A stretch of DNA of 64,000 bases from Hofstenia miamia (Eukaryota > Xenacoelomorpha > Acoela), in the NCBI GenBank assembly GCA_004352715.1, contig SCFE01000081.1, forward strand, positions 1,802,423 to 1,866,422. Direction: 5' to 3'. Position 1 is the stretch's first letter; each line of letters opens with the position of its first letter. This document shows, piece by piece, positions 1 through 12,169 of the stretch. The notes beneath the pieces are model-generated. The model saw only the letters and a list, made by a program, of their open reading frames with translations. It was not told the origin of the DNA and made no database searches. Both the position numbers and the translations under genes were made by a program.

Positions 1-3000
1 ATATATGAAATAGACATATAAAAAATATTATCAATCTATAGGACTAATATAGCAGAAACAAATTGTTTTAAGAACTAATATCCTCGAATAACCACAAATA
101 ATTTCATAACACGTGTGCCCGGGCTCGATACGGGATCATATAGAGGAAATGCATTCGTAGTATGTGTTCTTCGAGATACACGCTTGCTCTTTTTTGCAGA
201 ATGCGAACTCTCAATCATTCGGAGAAAATCAACATTGATTGTCATCAATGACATGCGACATGTCATCTCTCAATATACTTGCAATTAATGAGACAGCTAT
301 CTATGCTGCACTACTCATTCAGAATTTACTCAGGCTTGGATTTGTTGAGTATATTCTGAACGAAGTTCGCATCACATAGTGGGCATTCTCCGACCCGGTT
401 ATTTTCAATCTATATATCTGATCTCTCATACCACATTATTACAAATAATAAAGCACAATAAATTATTAGTGCGGATATCCTGACTATACATTTCCGTTCA
501 ATCAAGGTCGTTCAATTACCTCTCAACACCATAAGTTATTAATGCGTTTTAAAGATCTTAAGGTAAGCCTGGAGAAAGACGTTGTCCATTAAGTTTAGGA
601 ACTGAGAAAACTTTTCTCTAAGGATTGGAAGAATGCACAATGAGTCTTTGTTTTAAATTTTTTGGCGGGATACTAGCTACAAAAAAAGGAGTCAAATTCC
701 AAGAGATTATTGTGATATTCCTCAAAACTAACTAATGGCACAATTGTTTATCTTGTAAAGCAAACAGCTGGGGAACGTCTCAGAAATGTATTTGCAAACT
801 TTGTAGAAACAAATCGCTGGAAAGCCACTGATATAGTGTGTTACTATTTTAAAAACATGCCGAAGTGTCATACAATATATACAGGATTTTGCAAATTGTT
901 TATGGACTAAATCCTAAATAAATTTACATGATCCCTGAAAATTCTTTTTTAGTAAAGCAAAGTATAAATATCTACTTTTTAGTGGATAATATGTTTTGTA
1001 TTGAATAAGCATTTATGATAAAACATCTAAAATTTCAAATGCAGGTAGTGTCGTTCAATAGAAAACGTGTTATTGTTGTTTAGCTTTGAACAGATTAGCT
1101 TTTTGTAGTTTTTGTATTTTTTAATAACTTAGTTAATATATTATTTTTGAAACATTGATGTTTAAAACATCAATAAGGCATTCCGCTCAAGTCATTTTAG
1201 TACATATAATGTAATCGATTCTTGAAAACAAATATAATGCGTCCCCAAAACGAAGTTGTTTTTGATAAATCAAACAATTTTCCAACTTCTGAGAAGCATC
1301 TATTACTTAAAAGATGTCTTAAATATATTTATATGGAGTCTTTTCCATTATATTAGATTTATACAACAACGCTCTGGTAGAAATGGATTTGGCAATCACA
1401 TCAAGATTACATGACAAACGTGATGATTTCAACTCTGTATCTATTAATATAAAATTCAACAAAAATTTTGAAATACGTAATTATAAACTAACTAAAAGTA
1501 TGATAATCAATCTATTTACCAGGTGTCGCATAAAATATGTGGTTATTTCCTATTTGAATTTAGTAAACACATTGTCTGAATATTCTAAAATAATGGCGAG
1601 AATATGAATATATGGGAATCATATTGTTGTAGCCTGTAACTGTAACATAAATGAAAGCTTGAATTAACTAAAAATGTGCTTTGCTTTTAACTAGTACTTT
1701 ACGGTAAATGTATAACAACACTGTCACAATTTCGTTGTAAAGCAGAAAGCAACATAATTTAGAATATTTAGCAATTCTGCTAACGTCATTTGTACGCGTC
1801 TTCTTAAGCAAATGTATGCTTTTGTCTTTATTAACAGCAAAGATTATTATACGAAGTTACCTATTTTTTAAGTTGATATAAAAGCTTTTCTATCTCATTA
1901 TTCTTTTATATTAGCAAATATTTTTTGACTAACAACGCAACATGCTTTATATCTCTCCAATGAAATGAGACAAAATATGTTAGGAATTTATCTTTTTAAG
2001 TAAGCAAATGCCTTCCAGATGAAAGAATGTATACCCTACCATTTTGCCTTTATGAAACAGTGTATAATTCGTGGAATTTACAGATTTTTTGAAATTTATA
2101 TAAGTATTTTAAAAAATTAAGTATACTGGAAGATATATTAATGATTCTGGAAGTTTTGAAGAAGCTGCTTTGATAGCCTAAACTATTCCTAGATTAATAG
2201 CAACTTAACAACAAAGATTAACCTACTTGCAGCTAAGTATATTATATTAATTCGTACTCAATTTGGAACAATTGAGTCAGAAAATAGCTCTACATTCACA
2301 TTTCCGTTTTAAAATAGTTAGTTTCAAGTATTTTTATCTGAAAATAAATGTGTATTTTGTAAGGTATTTCTGTTTGGAACTACTAATTTCATTCACTTTT
2401 CATAGGATAAAACTCTATGTTCGTTCAAATGGACTAGAAGTTATAAATAACAACAATAGTTTTAAGAAAGGTAGCGTAATTTATCGTCTGCATATAATGT
2501 CTGTCTAATAAAAAGACACTTTTAAAAATGTGCTTGGAAAGTTTTATTGGTGCAAATTATGTATCTTTTCAAGTGATATGATATGAGTAATGATGTTAGG
2601 GAGGGAAACAATAATGGGATTTCATGATTTGCTGCATTCTTGGCTTTACTGCTTGTCTGCTTTAATCATTGTCTTAAAAGCTGCCAGTGTGCATAATGAG
2701 CTCTACGAATGCTCATCTGTGAACAGCGCACAAAGTACTGCTGAAAGAAGTACGTCACAATGGGTCATAAAGCAGATACGATGAGTGCTTCCCAATGAGC
2801 CACATTGTCACGCAATGTCCGTACAGCTTGTTCGCACACTCATTGCTGTCAGGACGCACGTAAGAATTACAATCACTTCTTGGACGCACCAATAACTCTA
2901 CATTTCACCTCTCTATTCACTGTTAGCAAGTTCTTTTACTATAAATCGAGTACAGCTGGTTAAAGTCGCAATGGACCCTTCAAACATCATCTGAATACTG

Positions 3001-3180
3001 CATAGTGTTGACACTGCAAAATACCTATCTGCTATCCCTAACAATGTCCAAGGAGAGATCGCTGGACAAGTGCTAGCAGTCCACAAATAGGTTATTCAAA
3101 TAGGTCAATAATGTCAGAATTATAACAAGACGAAACAGGATTGCTCCGTACATTTACTAGAGAGCTTCTGATTGACACCA
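1..3180. other. no recognisable gene
   Basis: AT-rich sequence with short open frames only, none resembling a known protein. It contains the hairpin at 318-360 and a perfect 10-bp inverted repeat around 1154-1174. The stretch 2590-2960 is less AT-rich than its surroundings but I could not assign it. Confidence 0.5.
318..360. repeat. 15-bp inverted repeat (hairpin)
   Basis: Arms at 318-332 and 346-360 pair at 14 of 15 positions around a 13-nt spacer. There is no U-tract or gene context to suggest a function. It may be a remnant of a small transposon or chance structure. Confidence 0.5.
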
Positions 3181-3182
3181 AG

Positions 3183-3211
<29 letters not shown>
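3183..3211. repeat. (AT)n microsatellite
   Basis: Uninterrupted alternating AT run. Confidence 0.95.
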
Positions 3212-3213
<2 letters not shown>

Positions 3214-3668
3214 GTTTTTCTTTTAATGAATTGTTCTTTGAACTAGTTAAATTTAGTACAATCTATTTTGTATAAGCCATTCAGTTTTTTATTGAAAAAT
3301 TATCAAATCATCTTTTTGAAACTGAAGAACAATTGGAAGTATATTAATGTGTAGTAAATTCACATAAGATATTTCCTCATTTGAATTTCAATCTAAATGC
3401 TAAAACTTCCCTTGAAATTGTTCAAGTTTATCAAATATTTGCCAACATCATTGTAATCCAAATTTATTACAGATAATATACAACTATTCAATAACTCAGT
3501 TCCAATTTTCATAAACACTTTTGAAAACAAACTTGTATAAAATATATTAATCAGTAAAATTGGATTAAGAGTACAAAAACGTAAATTATTCTATACAGAA
3601 ATCTTAAAAAATTACAAAAACAAATATAGCTCTTCTGAAAACGTGCATACACATAGGGTTCTGCGGAA

Positions 3669-3917
3669 CTAGGATTATCTGGGCCCCAGTGTCACTTAGT
3701 CCCATTGAATTAAGTCCCAGTTCCTTTCCATTCTTATCTCACTAAGTTTCTTGGTCCCATATTCCAATTGCTCTTACAGCATAACTTCCATTTTGATCAA
3801 ACCTAGCAAAAATTATGAGCACTATTCTGAAATAAGTTGTTCCAGATCTTTCATTTTTGGTCCTAATCCCATTCTGGCCCAGTCCCATTGAGGTTCTTGG
3901 CCCAATACATTCCTTAG
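3669..3917. mobile_element. possible MITE with imperfect terminal inverted repeats
   Basis: The left end CTAGGATTATCTGGGCC at 3669-3685 resembles the reverse complement of the right end (3899-3917). The interior repeats words such as AGTCCCA and GGTCCCA, unusual in this AT-rich setting. I see no clear target-site duplication, so the boundaries are tentative. A 61-codon minus-strand frame over it is not a gene. Confidence 0.35.
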
Positions 3918-4281
3918 GACTGGACATAATACCTTTTAATTACCCATTAATATATATATTGTTATATATTTGATTGCTTAACCCAACCCAAAAATTTAAC
4001 AAGAAATATGAGCCTTATATACATTTATATACATTGCCTTAGAAAATGTAATTAGATATTATTAATAGTCTTTTTCAATTTTTTCCAAATAATTACAGAT
4101 ATTGTATACAGAAAAATTTTCTTGATAAATATGAGGGAGAAAATTTTCTTTATATTACATTCAAAATTGATACTAAATGAGCATCGCCAGATTAATAAGC
4201 CATATATAAGATTTTGTTTTGACTGACCATAATTGGAAAGGCGGAAAAATCTATACCAGGTGCATTACCAAACTAATTAGC

Positions 4282-4328
<47 letters not shown>
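4282..4328. repeat. (AT)n microsatellite
   Basis: Alternating AT run interrupted once by a C. It abuts the hAT fragment that follows. Confidence 0.95.
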
Positions 4329-4329
<1 letters not shown>

Positions 4330-4330
<1 letters not shown>

Positions 4331-4900
4331 AGGGCTGAGGTTACTGCTGTTTGCAAAATTCCCCTTCAAGTAAAAATGCAAGCGCCTTCTGAACCGAGGA
4401 GAATGAATGAGCTTACATATTGCAACAGTCTATTTCGGCTTGCAGGAATATTTTTTCCACAATGTGTTACATTGCAGCAGCATCCATTACTAGCCCTTTG
4501 TCGGCATCAGGGCATTTAAAGAGTTGTTGAATCTTGACAGCTGCAGGAACTGTTTTATCACTGAATCTGGATCTCAGTTCTGAATAATCATTAAAAGGGA
4601 GTGAGCAGGAGTAGTATTCTCTTGTGTTCAAATGAAGAATGACATTCTTTCACATTGATTGTCTCGTGCAAACACGTGGCGCGACCATGAATCCGCGAAG
4701 ATCCAACTGCAGTGACATTTTTTAAATCTGATTCAACTGTTACAACGTCTTTCGCATATTTTCTAGGCAAACTTAAACATCGCCAATGACAAAGGAGGCA
4801 GAGGCGAAATTCTCAAAAGACGATTGAAGCAGCTTTTTGGGTACAATAGTGTGTGCAAACGCGTCTTCAACGGTGAGCAAACCAAAGAGAAAATGCGGTT
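4330..4900 (-). pseudogene. hAT transposase fragment (dead)
   Basis: Minus-strand translation gives pieces such as EYYSCSLPFNDYSELRSRFS followed by KTVPAAVKIQQLF and CPDADKG, interrupted by stops and frame changes. The order, an 'EYY...P..D....L..RFS' block and then a leucine-rich helix, matches the central part of hAT transposases of the DUF4371/ZMYM-like group. Both DDE ends and the zinc finger are absent, so this is an internal fragment. Its base composition is more balanced than the flanks. The hAT assignment rests on remembered family pattern, not a search. Confidence 0.5.
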
Positions 4901-5929
4901 CTTTGAGACAGCTATGTAGAATACCAGTTTTTAATCACGACTTCCTCAAGAATGATTGTAATAATCGTATATTATTGATATAAATTATATACGTATGCAT
5001 GTATGCATATATCCTTTTTATTATACATACATATATATTCAATAACAAATCAGATTGTGCAATTGTCATAATATTGAGAAGGGAAATTGAGAGTTTCAGT
5101 ATTAATTAATTTAAAAATTCAAAATATGTAACTTAAAAGGATAAAGTATACATTCTGGCATCTTGAAATAGTTCACAAAGCAAATCAAAATGCATGTAGC
5201 CTTTTAAGCACCAATTAAATTTTATTTATTAAGAGATAAAAGCCGGTTGAAGTTTTTTATGATTTTCTTTTAGGAGCGCATCTCCACGTTTATTATACTT
5301 TCTGTGACAATATGCATCGTAATCAATTTATAATAAAAACAATATTTCCCATTCTGAAACGTATTCAAATATTTTCAGTGATTGTACGTCTGGCATTCTA
5401 TTGTTTTTAAAATTTCAGGTATTTATGATCAACAAGCAATTACCCTGAATTCATTTATTTTCTACCAAGTTTCACAACTTCAGGTTTTCCATTAATATTA
5501 TTATGATATATCAATTAGAATTGTCGGAAAAGAAATAAAACTCTTTTTAATTGACGAATGCGCATTAAATTTCTTTCGCAAACGTTTTTCTGGTTATCGA
5601 TATTAGAAAAAGGAAATGTATTGATAAAATAATAGAATGTTTAATAATCATAAATAATACTAGGAGCATGGAAACGAACAGTGTGCGAATAGTATTCACA
5701 TAGACCGATGCAAGACGCATAAGTGGAAAGAGGAACAGAATAGCAAAATAGTGTTATAAAACGAATCATCTGGATTACAAATAACTGAACAGGTTTGAGG
5801 TACAAGTGTGAAAGATGGTGTTAAATGAATGTGAGGGGAGTCAGACCAACTGAATGGAAAAAGAAGTAAGAAAGGCAGCAGAACTAGTAAATTTGTAATC
5901 TGGAACAACAATTAAGAAAATAATGAGTA
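4901..5929. other. no recognisable gene
   Basis: AT-rich, no supported coding sequence. The part beyond about 5640 becomes purine-rich on the plus strand and leads into the LINE relic that follows. Confidence 0.5.
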
Positions 5930-7110
5930 CATAAATAGATTGAAGAGCTATTCTGACAAGTCTAAGACGAATCTGGAGAAGCAAGGGAGTAGTAGAAATA
6001 ACAAATGTTTGCAATGCATCATGGAAGTGAATATGTTAGTATATGCAGGAACGGGGAAGTGCTGAAGAATATCAGTTTTGACATGAGGAAGACATGAAAA
6101 TGAAAAACTATCGACGGAATAACTTGGAAGTACAGCATAGATTCAGCAAGAGAAATCCATAGCAACTGTCAGATTTGGCAAGAGTAAGTAGGTTAGAGAA
6201 AATATAGAATTTGTGATACAAGAAGGAATGTTCTACAAATAACTAAATGCAGAATAAAAAACCTTTAGTTGATCAGGTGAAGATTCAGTAAGGTTTTGGA
6301 AGAGTATTTGAAGAAATTATAGAAAGGAGATAAATTACGATCACAACAGCAAAATTGAAGGAGGACCTAAAGAAAATGAACAACTCGAAGCTGCCAGGGA
6401 TAGATTAGGAGCACATGGTATTGGCTGAAGAACATCACAATATTTAATGACAGACTAGCAGTTGCATTGAAAAATGGATGCCCAGAGCTAGGGCAGAATA
6501 TTTAGAATGGGAGGAACAGATTAATGACTATAAATACGTAGGATATCAAAGCAAAGATACTCTGCAGAAATCTTTTGGTGGAGCAAGAACTACTGATATA
6601 AGCTAGCGAAGGCGTCACGAAAGTTACTAGCAGCAGAAAGGTCATTCAGTCTAAATGGAAATGCGGACATATTGTCTCAGTGTCAAGGAATCAAGAAGGA
6701 AAGCACTGCTAAGGATTGTACACGTTGCTAGGATCAGAGGCACTAGGACTCAACTAATATGTAGAATGGCAACTTAAGGGTCACTAAGGGTAAATGTGGA
6801 GTTAAAAAAATGAGAATAATTGGGACATAGAAAAGCATGCCAGAGTAGGATAGATGCAGAAATGCAACAAACATATTGGTAGAAATCAACACATAGAGAT
6901 AGAGAATACTAAAGAGAGAACTGATAATGGAACGCAGTTGCCAATAGTAAGCATAAAATGATTGAATGAACACATCGAAAGAAATGATAAGCCAGGCTAT
7001 GCAAGAAAGAGATGGAAACAGTAGATCATTCAACAGCATGGTGTATGAAGCGTACCCACAATGAGTATAAGTTCAATCATGACAATAGAGGTAGCATGGG
7101 TTAGAAGCTC
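5930..7110 (+). pseudogene. R2-like LINE relic
   Basis: Decayed non-LTR retrotransposon in the plus direction. Pieces in shifting frames include VRFWKSI near 6285, LKKMNNSKLPGID near 6365 (the '.W..PG.D' block before the reverse transcriptase core), then ITIFNDRLAVALK near 6440. Near 7000 CKKEMETVDHSTAWC resembles the zinc knuckle (C..C...H) near the R2-type C-terminus. The catalytic part of the RT is missing, so the copy is internally deleted. A second copy of the same general type lies on the minus strand at 59671-61030. Confidence 0.5.
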
Positions 7111-7507
7111 TACTGCAATAAACGAGACAAGCCTATTTTACCTTCAGTTAAAATATTTTATTTACATTCCTTCTAAAGTTGTGATATCACTTGCAAGTTT
7201 TACAAATGCTCTTAGAGATTGATAATCAAGACTGTCGTAGGTAGCAGAGAAATCAGCTTACTTATAAGAGTATCAAATGTGAGCCCACAATCGATTAATA
7301 TATAGCGGATACATGCCTTTCAATTGTTAAATTAATTCAATATTTCAAACAAGAAGTTCCCATACAACAAAATGTTTGAATTTTACAGAATAAAATTTAG
7401 CCTTATCCATAAATATTGCAGAAGTGCTTAGAATAGATCTTTTTTAGACACTGCTGTGAGATCACACCTGTACTAGTAGTACAGAAAGAATCGCACAGCA
7501 ATTTTTT

Positions 7508-8009
7508 CATTTTGAAAAGATTAAATGAAATTTGAAATTGAAAAAAGGAAATTGACATTTTTCATTTATATTTTTAAAGTAGCATTTTGCAATTTTTCAT
7601 CTTAAAATTTGCGAATAATTTGCAAAATGAAAAAAAATTGAAAATGAAAAATGAAAAACGAAAAATCTTAATTTCATTTTTCATTTGGATTATTAAATTA
7701 AAATTTAATTTGAAAAATGAAAAATGAAACACTAAAATGGAAAACGAAAATAAGAATGAAACATATCAATTAGGGCATTAAAACTCTTTAAGTTGTATTT
7801 GTGGTTACTGTTTATTTATTGATTTTAGATAAATTGTATACCAATTACAAATAATTAATGATAACAATCAAAACGAAAATTAAAATTTCATTTTTCCTTT
7901 TTCACATTAAAACGTTTAAAAAATGAGAAAATCGAAAATTGAAATTTTAAACACGAAAATGAAAACTCGCACTTTCCAAATTCAATTTTCGTTTAATCTT
8001 TTCAAAATG
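7508..8009. repeat. foldback-like palindromic block rich in GAAAATGAAAA words
   Basis: The outer ends are inverted copies: CATTTTGAAAAGATTAAA at 7508-7525 recurs as its exact reverse complement at 7992-8009, and similarity continues about 15 bp inward. The interior is built from GAAAATGAAAAA-type words on one strand and TTTTCATTTTTC on the other, so the single strand could fold extensively. It has no coding capacity. It may be a foldback transposon or a MITE whose interior expanded by word duplication. Confidence 0.6.
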
Positions 8010-8160
8010 ATCAAAACGAGAAATGGAAATGGAGTTGAATTGGCCAATAGGTACCTACATTCAAAACATCCAAAATATACGTAATGGAATTAATTAAATA
8101 CACGCTAATCTTTCGAATTTTTTATTTAATCAAAATACTAATGGAATGTCAGGTGGAGTC

Positions 8161-8171
8161 TAATACAAACT
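8161..8171. repeat. left 11-bp direct repeat flanking a MITE
   Basis: TAATACAAACT, identical to 8429-8439; probable target-site duplication. Confidence 0.7.
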
Positions 8172-8428
8172 AAGGAGTGACATCGGGCCCCCCATAAACC
8201 CGACCCGATTTCGGGTTTCGGATCGGGTTCGGGTACAAAGATTAGATTCATTATTAAAAAAATAATGAGGTTTATCATCGTTAACTAACACCAATGAATT
8301 GCTGTTTCCCCTATCAGAAAACGATTGATATTAATGATCCCATGATTGGACAGAGATCCATAACGTCAAATCAAAGTCAACGTTTTGGGTAGGGTTTGGG
8401 TCCATGATTACCTCATGTTATCACTCTT
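8172..8428. mobile_element. 257-bp non-autonomous DNA transposon (MITE)
   Basis: Flanked by perfect 11-bp direct repeats TAATACAAACT. Ends are short imperfect inverted repeats, AAGGAGTGACAT against AAGAGTGATAACAT, followed on both sides by runs of CCC/GGG. Near the left end is a GC-rich segment with repeated CGGGTT/ACCCGA words. There is no coding capacity. The duplication is longer than the 8 bp of hAT, closer to Mutator-like elements (9-11 bp), but family placement is inference. Confidence 0.65.
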
Positions 8429-8439
8429 TAATACAAACT
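8429..8439. repeat. right 11-bp direct repeat flanking a MITE
   Basis: TAATACAAACT, identical to 8161-8171. Confidence 0.7.
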
Positions 8440-8662
8440 TTCACATCAGAAAAAAGTTATACACTTCGAATATGCTTGAACATTTTCTTTGAATAGATAA
8501 CAATAACATCGACAATTATATTGAAATACAACACCGACTATTTTCTTGATTAGGGGCAATTGGATTTTATGTTATTATAAATTTTATAAAAAAACATAAA
8601 AATAACATAATGTACACAATGTATATTATACTAGAATATGGAATGAAAATACAAAATCGAAA

Positions 8663-10830
8663 TTATGGTTTACCATATAATTTTCTTCTTGTTTCATTGC
8701 GGTTAATAAATAAAGCCACCAAATCATCGGTTTTAACTGAATCAAGAATGTCTTGATGTGCGTGACACACTGCAATATAGTTAAGCCTCCTTTGAGTCAT
8801 GGTTAATCTTAGCCACGTTTTGAGACGTCTTAAGGCTAAAAAGGAGTTTTCAGCTTCACAAGATCACACTGGCGTTACAAGCCCAAATTCAGTAGTTTAA
8901 ACAATTCTGAAAAAGGTGTGCGAATCTCTGGAATAAAGTTTTGATATGCAAACTGCGCATCATTTAGACTTTGAACTTGTTTCTGATTCAGAAGCAGCGG
9001 CAATTGAGCTTTTAATTGGGAGATATTGAGACGATGTTGTTGTGCTAAACAATCATTAGTGATTTCACCACTTAGAAGTATTTCTTCAAAAGTTCTATAA
9101 TTTTGAAGATCTTGGTTTTGCTCAAATGTTAACTGTTCACACAGTGAATTGTTGAGACAATCAAGAAATTCAAAAAACAACCTGCAAAGTGAGATTCAAT
9201 ACTCGAATCATGTGTTATTGATGAAGCAGAACTTGAAAAGCGTGCAGGAAAGTTTCACTTACGTGGTAACTCAAATTGTTCTAAATTATAATTGTCATAT
9301 TTTTCTATTACAGTCTGTAGCATTTTAGAAAAAAAATCAACTGAGCGACAGTACATTAACTCTTTACAAACTGTTTTTATTGCTAAAACCACTTCAGGTA
9401 TATGTTTGCAGACTTAGATTGAAGAGTTTTACTTAATTGATCTAAAACACCAAGGGGTTTTAAGACATAAGTAATCCAAACATAGCTTCAGCTTTTTGAA
9501 GCTTTTCTCATAAACCAGAAGCTTTTGAAGCTACTGCCATTTGAGACAACTGAGTCATCTCAGTTAAGCTCTCAATTATTGCTCCATATTTATCAATGGC
9601 AGACTGAATGGAAGTTGGGCATAATGGTTTAATGGTTGAGGGACTTGGACATTTAAAGACATTTACAGCAATCTTCTTATTCAATGTTTTAAATTTTATT
9701 GATCTACTAAAGAGTACTCCAAGTTCATTTATGAGCATAACTGAATCCGGCACAATCTCACAACTTTGAAGCGCACTTTGTACTATGAGGTTATTGACAT
9801 GTGCTGAACAATGAAGATACATCGCAAGTGGTTGTTTTTCTTTCAAAAATACTTTACAACCCCTATATTTGCCACTCAAGTTGGCTCCGTCATCATAAGC
9901 TTGTGCTCTAAGGTACTCAATTGAGGCATTAAGTCTAGTTAACACATCTAGCATCATATTGCAAATTGACTGTCCTGTTGTGTCATCAATGTTATACAGG
10001 CTCATAAAATCCTCAGACAAAAAAAATTCTCATGAACATCTCTAATACAGATAAACTCCTGCTTATTGCCACTTACATCTTGCTTCCCATCTACTATGAT
10101 GCCGAAATTACCATGCTTTTGTATGCTTTTGACCATGTCTCTTTGTATGGAATGACTAAAAAACCCATTATTTCTTCTTGTGCACTGGTTGGGAAAAATT
10201 ACCTTGTCTATCAGTGTGTCCACGAAATGCAATGCCTTGCCTGAGAAGAACACTTGCCTTTTGAACACTTTATTCAAGCATTGTTTTTGCGTTCTTGTTG
10301 TTCACATGTATGCTTTGAAAGTTGCTCATTGATGGGTAGCGAAAACTTCACAAAATTGAGTTACTTCAAATCTGTGGGTTTCCGAAAGCTGATGTGATGA
10401 AAACCTTTAGTTGCCGTTTTCCAATTGTTAAAACCGATTGAAATAAAAGCAGGCTTTTTCTTTTGGGCAAGATTTAAAAGACCCTTTTGTACTGGCCACT
10501 TGACAAGTAAAACAAATGAGTTTTTCAAAAGAGGGAACATAGTGAATCAATTGGTAGGCTTGGTACCAGTTATCTTGAAAGTGAATACCTTGCCGATTTG
10601 TTACCATTGGAGAAATTACTGTTGTTGTTGATTGATAAGGAGCGATGTCTTCATTGAAGATTTCTTGAACCACTCTGAATTGAAGATGATTGAATATCGG
10701 AGGTAACAAATGTTATTGGCTTTTTAACAATGCTCAATAACGCATTAGGAGTATTTGCACTACTAGTAGAAGTGATAGAAGTTGTTGTCAGAAGATTGTT
10801 TTGAAATGTGGATTCCTGGCAAAATGTCAT
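8663..10830 (-). pseudogene. hAT transposase, ZMYM1/DUF4371-like, broken
   Basis: Reads leftward from an ATG near 10830. In order: a TTF-type zinc-finger-like segment (FQDNWYQAYQLIHYVPSFEK then ICFTCQVAS, about 10500-10600); a DUF4371-like core with FFSGKALHF and NFGIIVDGKQD (10080-10250); YDDGANLSGKYRG and CSAHVNNLIV (about 9780-9900), the usual 'DGA..M.G...G' and 'C.AH..NL' blocks; and a C-terminal dimerisation block with ALRRLKTWLR and TMTQRRLNYIAVCHAHQD ending at a TAA at 8663. Several frameshifts and stops (for example near 10640, 10020, 9500 and 8880) mean it cannot encode an active enzyme. I did not find convincing terminal inverted repeats. It is separate from the hAT copy at 11004-12161. 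Confidence 0.85.
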
Positions 10831-11003
10831 TTTGAAGAATGTTGAAATTTTAACTGTACCTTTGTCTGCTTTTTAAAAAACTTTTCTGCTTTTTGGATTT
10901 TTCCATGAAATTTGAATTTTTTTTCATTTCAACTAAAACATCATTTAGAATGTAATGTTTAAGTTTTGATTATATATACAATATTATATGTATTCTACTA
11001 CAC
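10831..11003. other. 5' flank of the hAT pseudogene
   Basis: AT-rich non-coding sequence between two hAT elements. The last 8 bases (10996-11003, TACTACAC) are the probable left target-site duplication of the next element. Confidence 0.5.
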
Positions 11004-12161
11004 CAAGGGTGGCGAAACCAGGGGGCTAGGGGGCTTTAACACCTCTCCCCAATATCGCATAGGACGGGTCTAGTGGGAGCTCCATTAAATATTTAGAGAA
11101 AATTAAAATTAAAATAAAAAAATTAAATATTTTTATATATGCAATAAATGTTTTTCTGATGTAAATGCTTTAGAAACTGAAATTAAAACTTTCAAAAGCT
11201 TCAATTCAGTTTATAATTCCATGAACTCGGACAAAAAATTTATTCAGTTACGTCATTCGCAACTGTAGAACAGTTTATGAATGAAATTGCTGCTGCTAAG
11301 ATAATGTATCCTCAGATTCATAAGTTAATCAAGTTATACTTAACATTGCTGCTCACAACATGTACTGGCAGGCCCGTGGCTTGCATTTGAAATTTAGGGA
11401 GGGGGGCATGGCCCCGCAAAGTTCAATACATTAATCATAGTTTTACTCATATGAAATACTTTCACACTTTTTCATTGAATTTTTTAATAGAATTACATTC
11501 GCATTATATATATTTCAACTAAAAGATATTCTCTCTAACTGAGTTACAGAATATTAGAATTAACACTATTGAGTTTTGTATCCAGGATGCCAAAATGAAG
11601 GGGTGGCCCAACAGGGAGGGCCATGCCCCCTGGCCCTCCCCTAGCCACGGCCCTGTGTACTGGTACTGGTAAATGCTCGTTTTCATCTTTGCACTACATC
11701 AAGAGTTATCTAAGGGCTACTATGGGCCAGGTTCGCATAAGCAATTTGATGATATTGAAAATTTATCAAGATCTACTGGATATGCTAAAATCGAAGATTT
11801 TTATTAATGAGCGACGCATTGCTTATTTTTGGTAATAAAGGTGTATTTTCATTGCTTATTTATACTGTTTTTTGTACTTCATTTTTATATTTTTGTTTGG
11901 ATTTTATAGTTACGAAGCTTTTTATTTTTTATGTACTGATTTTCATTGATTATTGCTTACTTGGTTTTCTTAATTCAAACTTTGAAAGTTTGACATGTGA
12001 AATTTGCTTTAGCAACCAGTGGTTTAAAAGGTCAGTTACCATTATATCAGTGTCTTAAATAACCGCTCGACAAAATCGTAACATGAAATAATAATCACCT
12101 CATGCCATTTTAGTTTTGAGTTAACCCCCCCCCCAATAAAAAGTCTATTCCGCCGCCACTG
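11004..12161 (+). mobile_element. deleted hAT element with 8-bp flanks
   Basis: The left end CAAGGGTGGCG and the inverted right end CAGTGGCGGCGG are hAT-like termini, each followed by a G-rich stretch. Flanks are TACTACAC (10996-11003) and AACTACAC (12162-12169), 7 of 8 matching, as expected for an old hAT duplication. Inside, on the plus strand, only the C-terminal part of a transposase remains: YPQIHKLIKLYLTLLLTT before 11361, then CSFSSLHYIKSYLRATMGQV after 11680 and FINERRIAYFW near 11836. A smaller MITE (11369-11655) interrupts that coding remnant, so this copy was already present when the MITE landed. Confidence 0.7.
11369..11655. mobile_element. 287-bp hAT MITE nested in an older hAT
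   Basis: Perfect 8-bp target-site duplication TGTACTGG at 11361-11368 and 11656-11663. Terminal inverted repeats CAGGCCCGTGGCT (left) and CAGGGCCGTGGCT (right, inverted) differ at one base. Subterminal runs of GGGAGGGGGGCATGGCCCC type occur at both ends and there is no coding capacity. It interrupts the transposase remnant of the surrounding hAT; an open frame starting at 11623 is therefore a chimera of MITE and old transposase. Confidence 0.85.
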
Positions 12162-12169
12162 AACTACAC

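Noticed and set aside
3742-3927. 61-codon minus-strand gene
   Set aside because: It overlaps a probable MITE and its words come from the repeated GGTCCCA sequence.
6743-7039. 98-codon minus-strand frame rich in hydrophobic residues
   Set aside because: It is antisense to the R2-like LINE relic, whose plus-strand motifs explain the sequence.
8190-8230. telomere-like or regulatory CGGGTT repeats
   Set aside because: The words lie inside a delimited MITE and are irregular, not a uniform array.
11623-11835. 70-codon plus-strand gene
   Set aside because: It is a chimera of MITE terminus and an older hAT transposase remnant.
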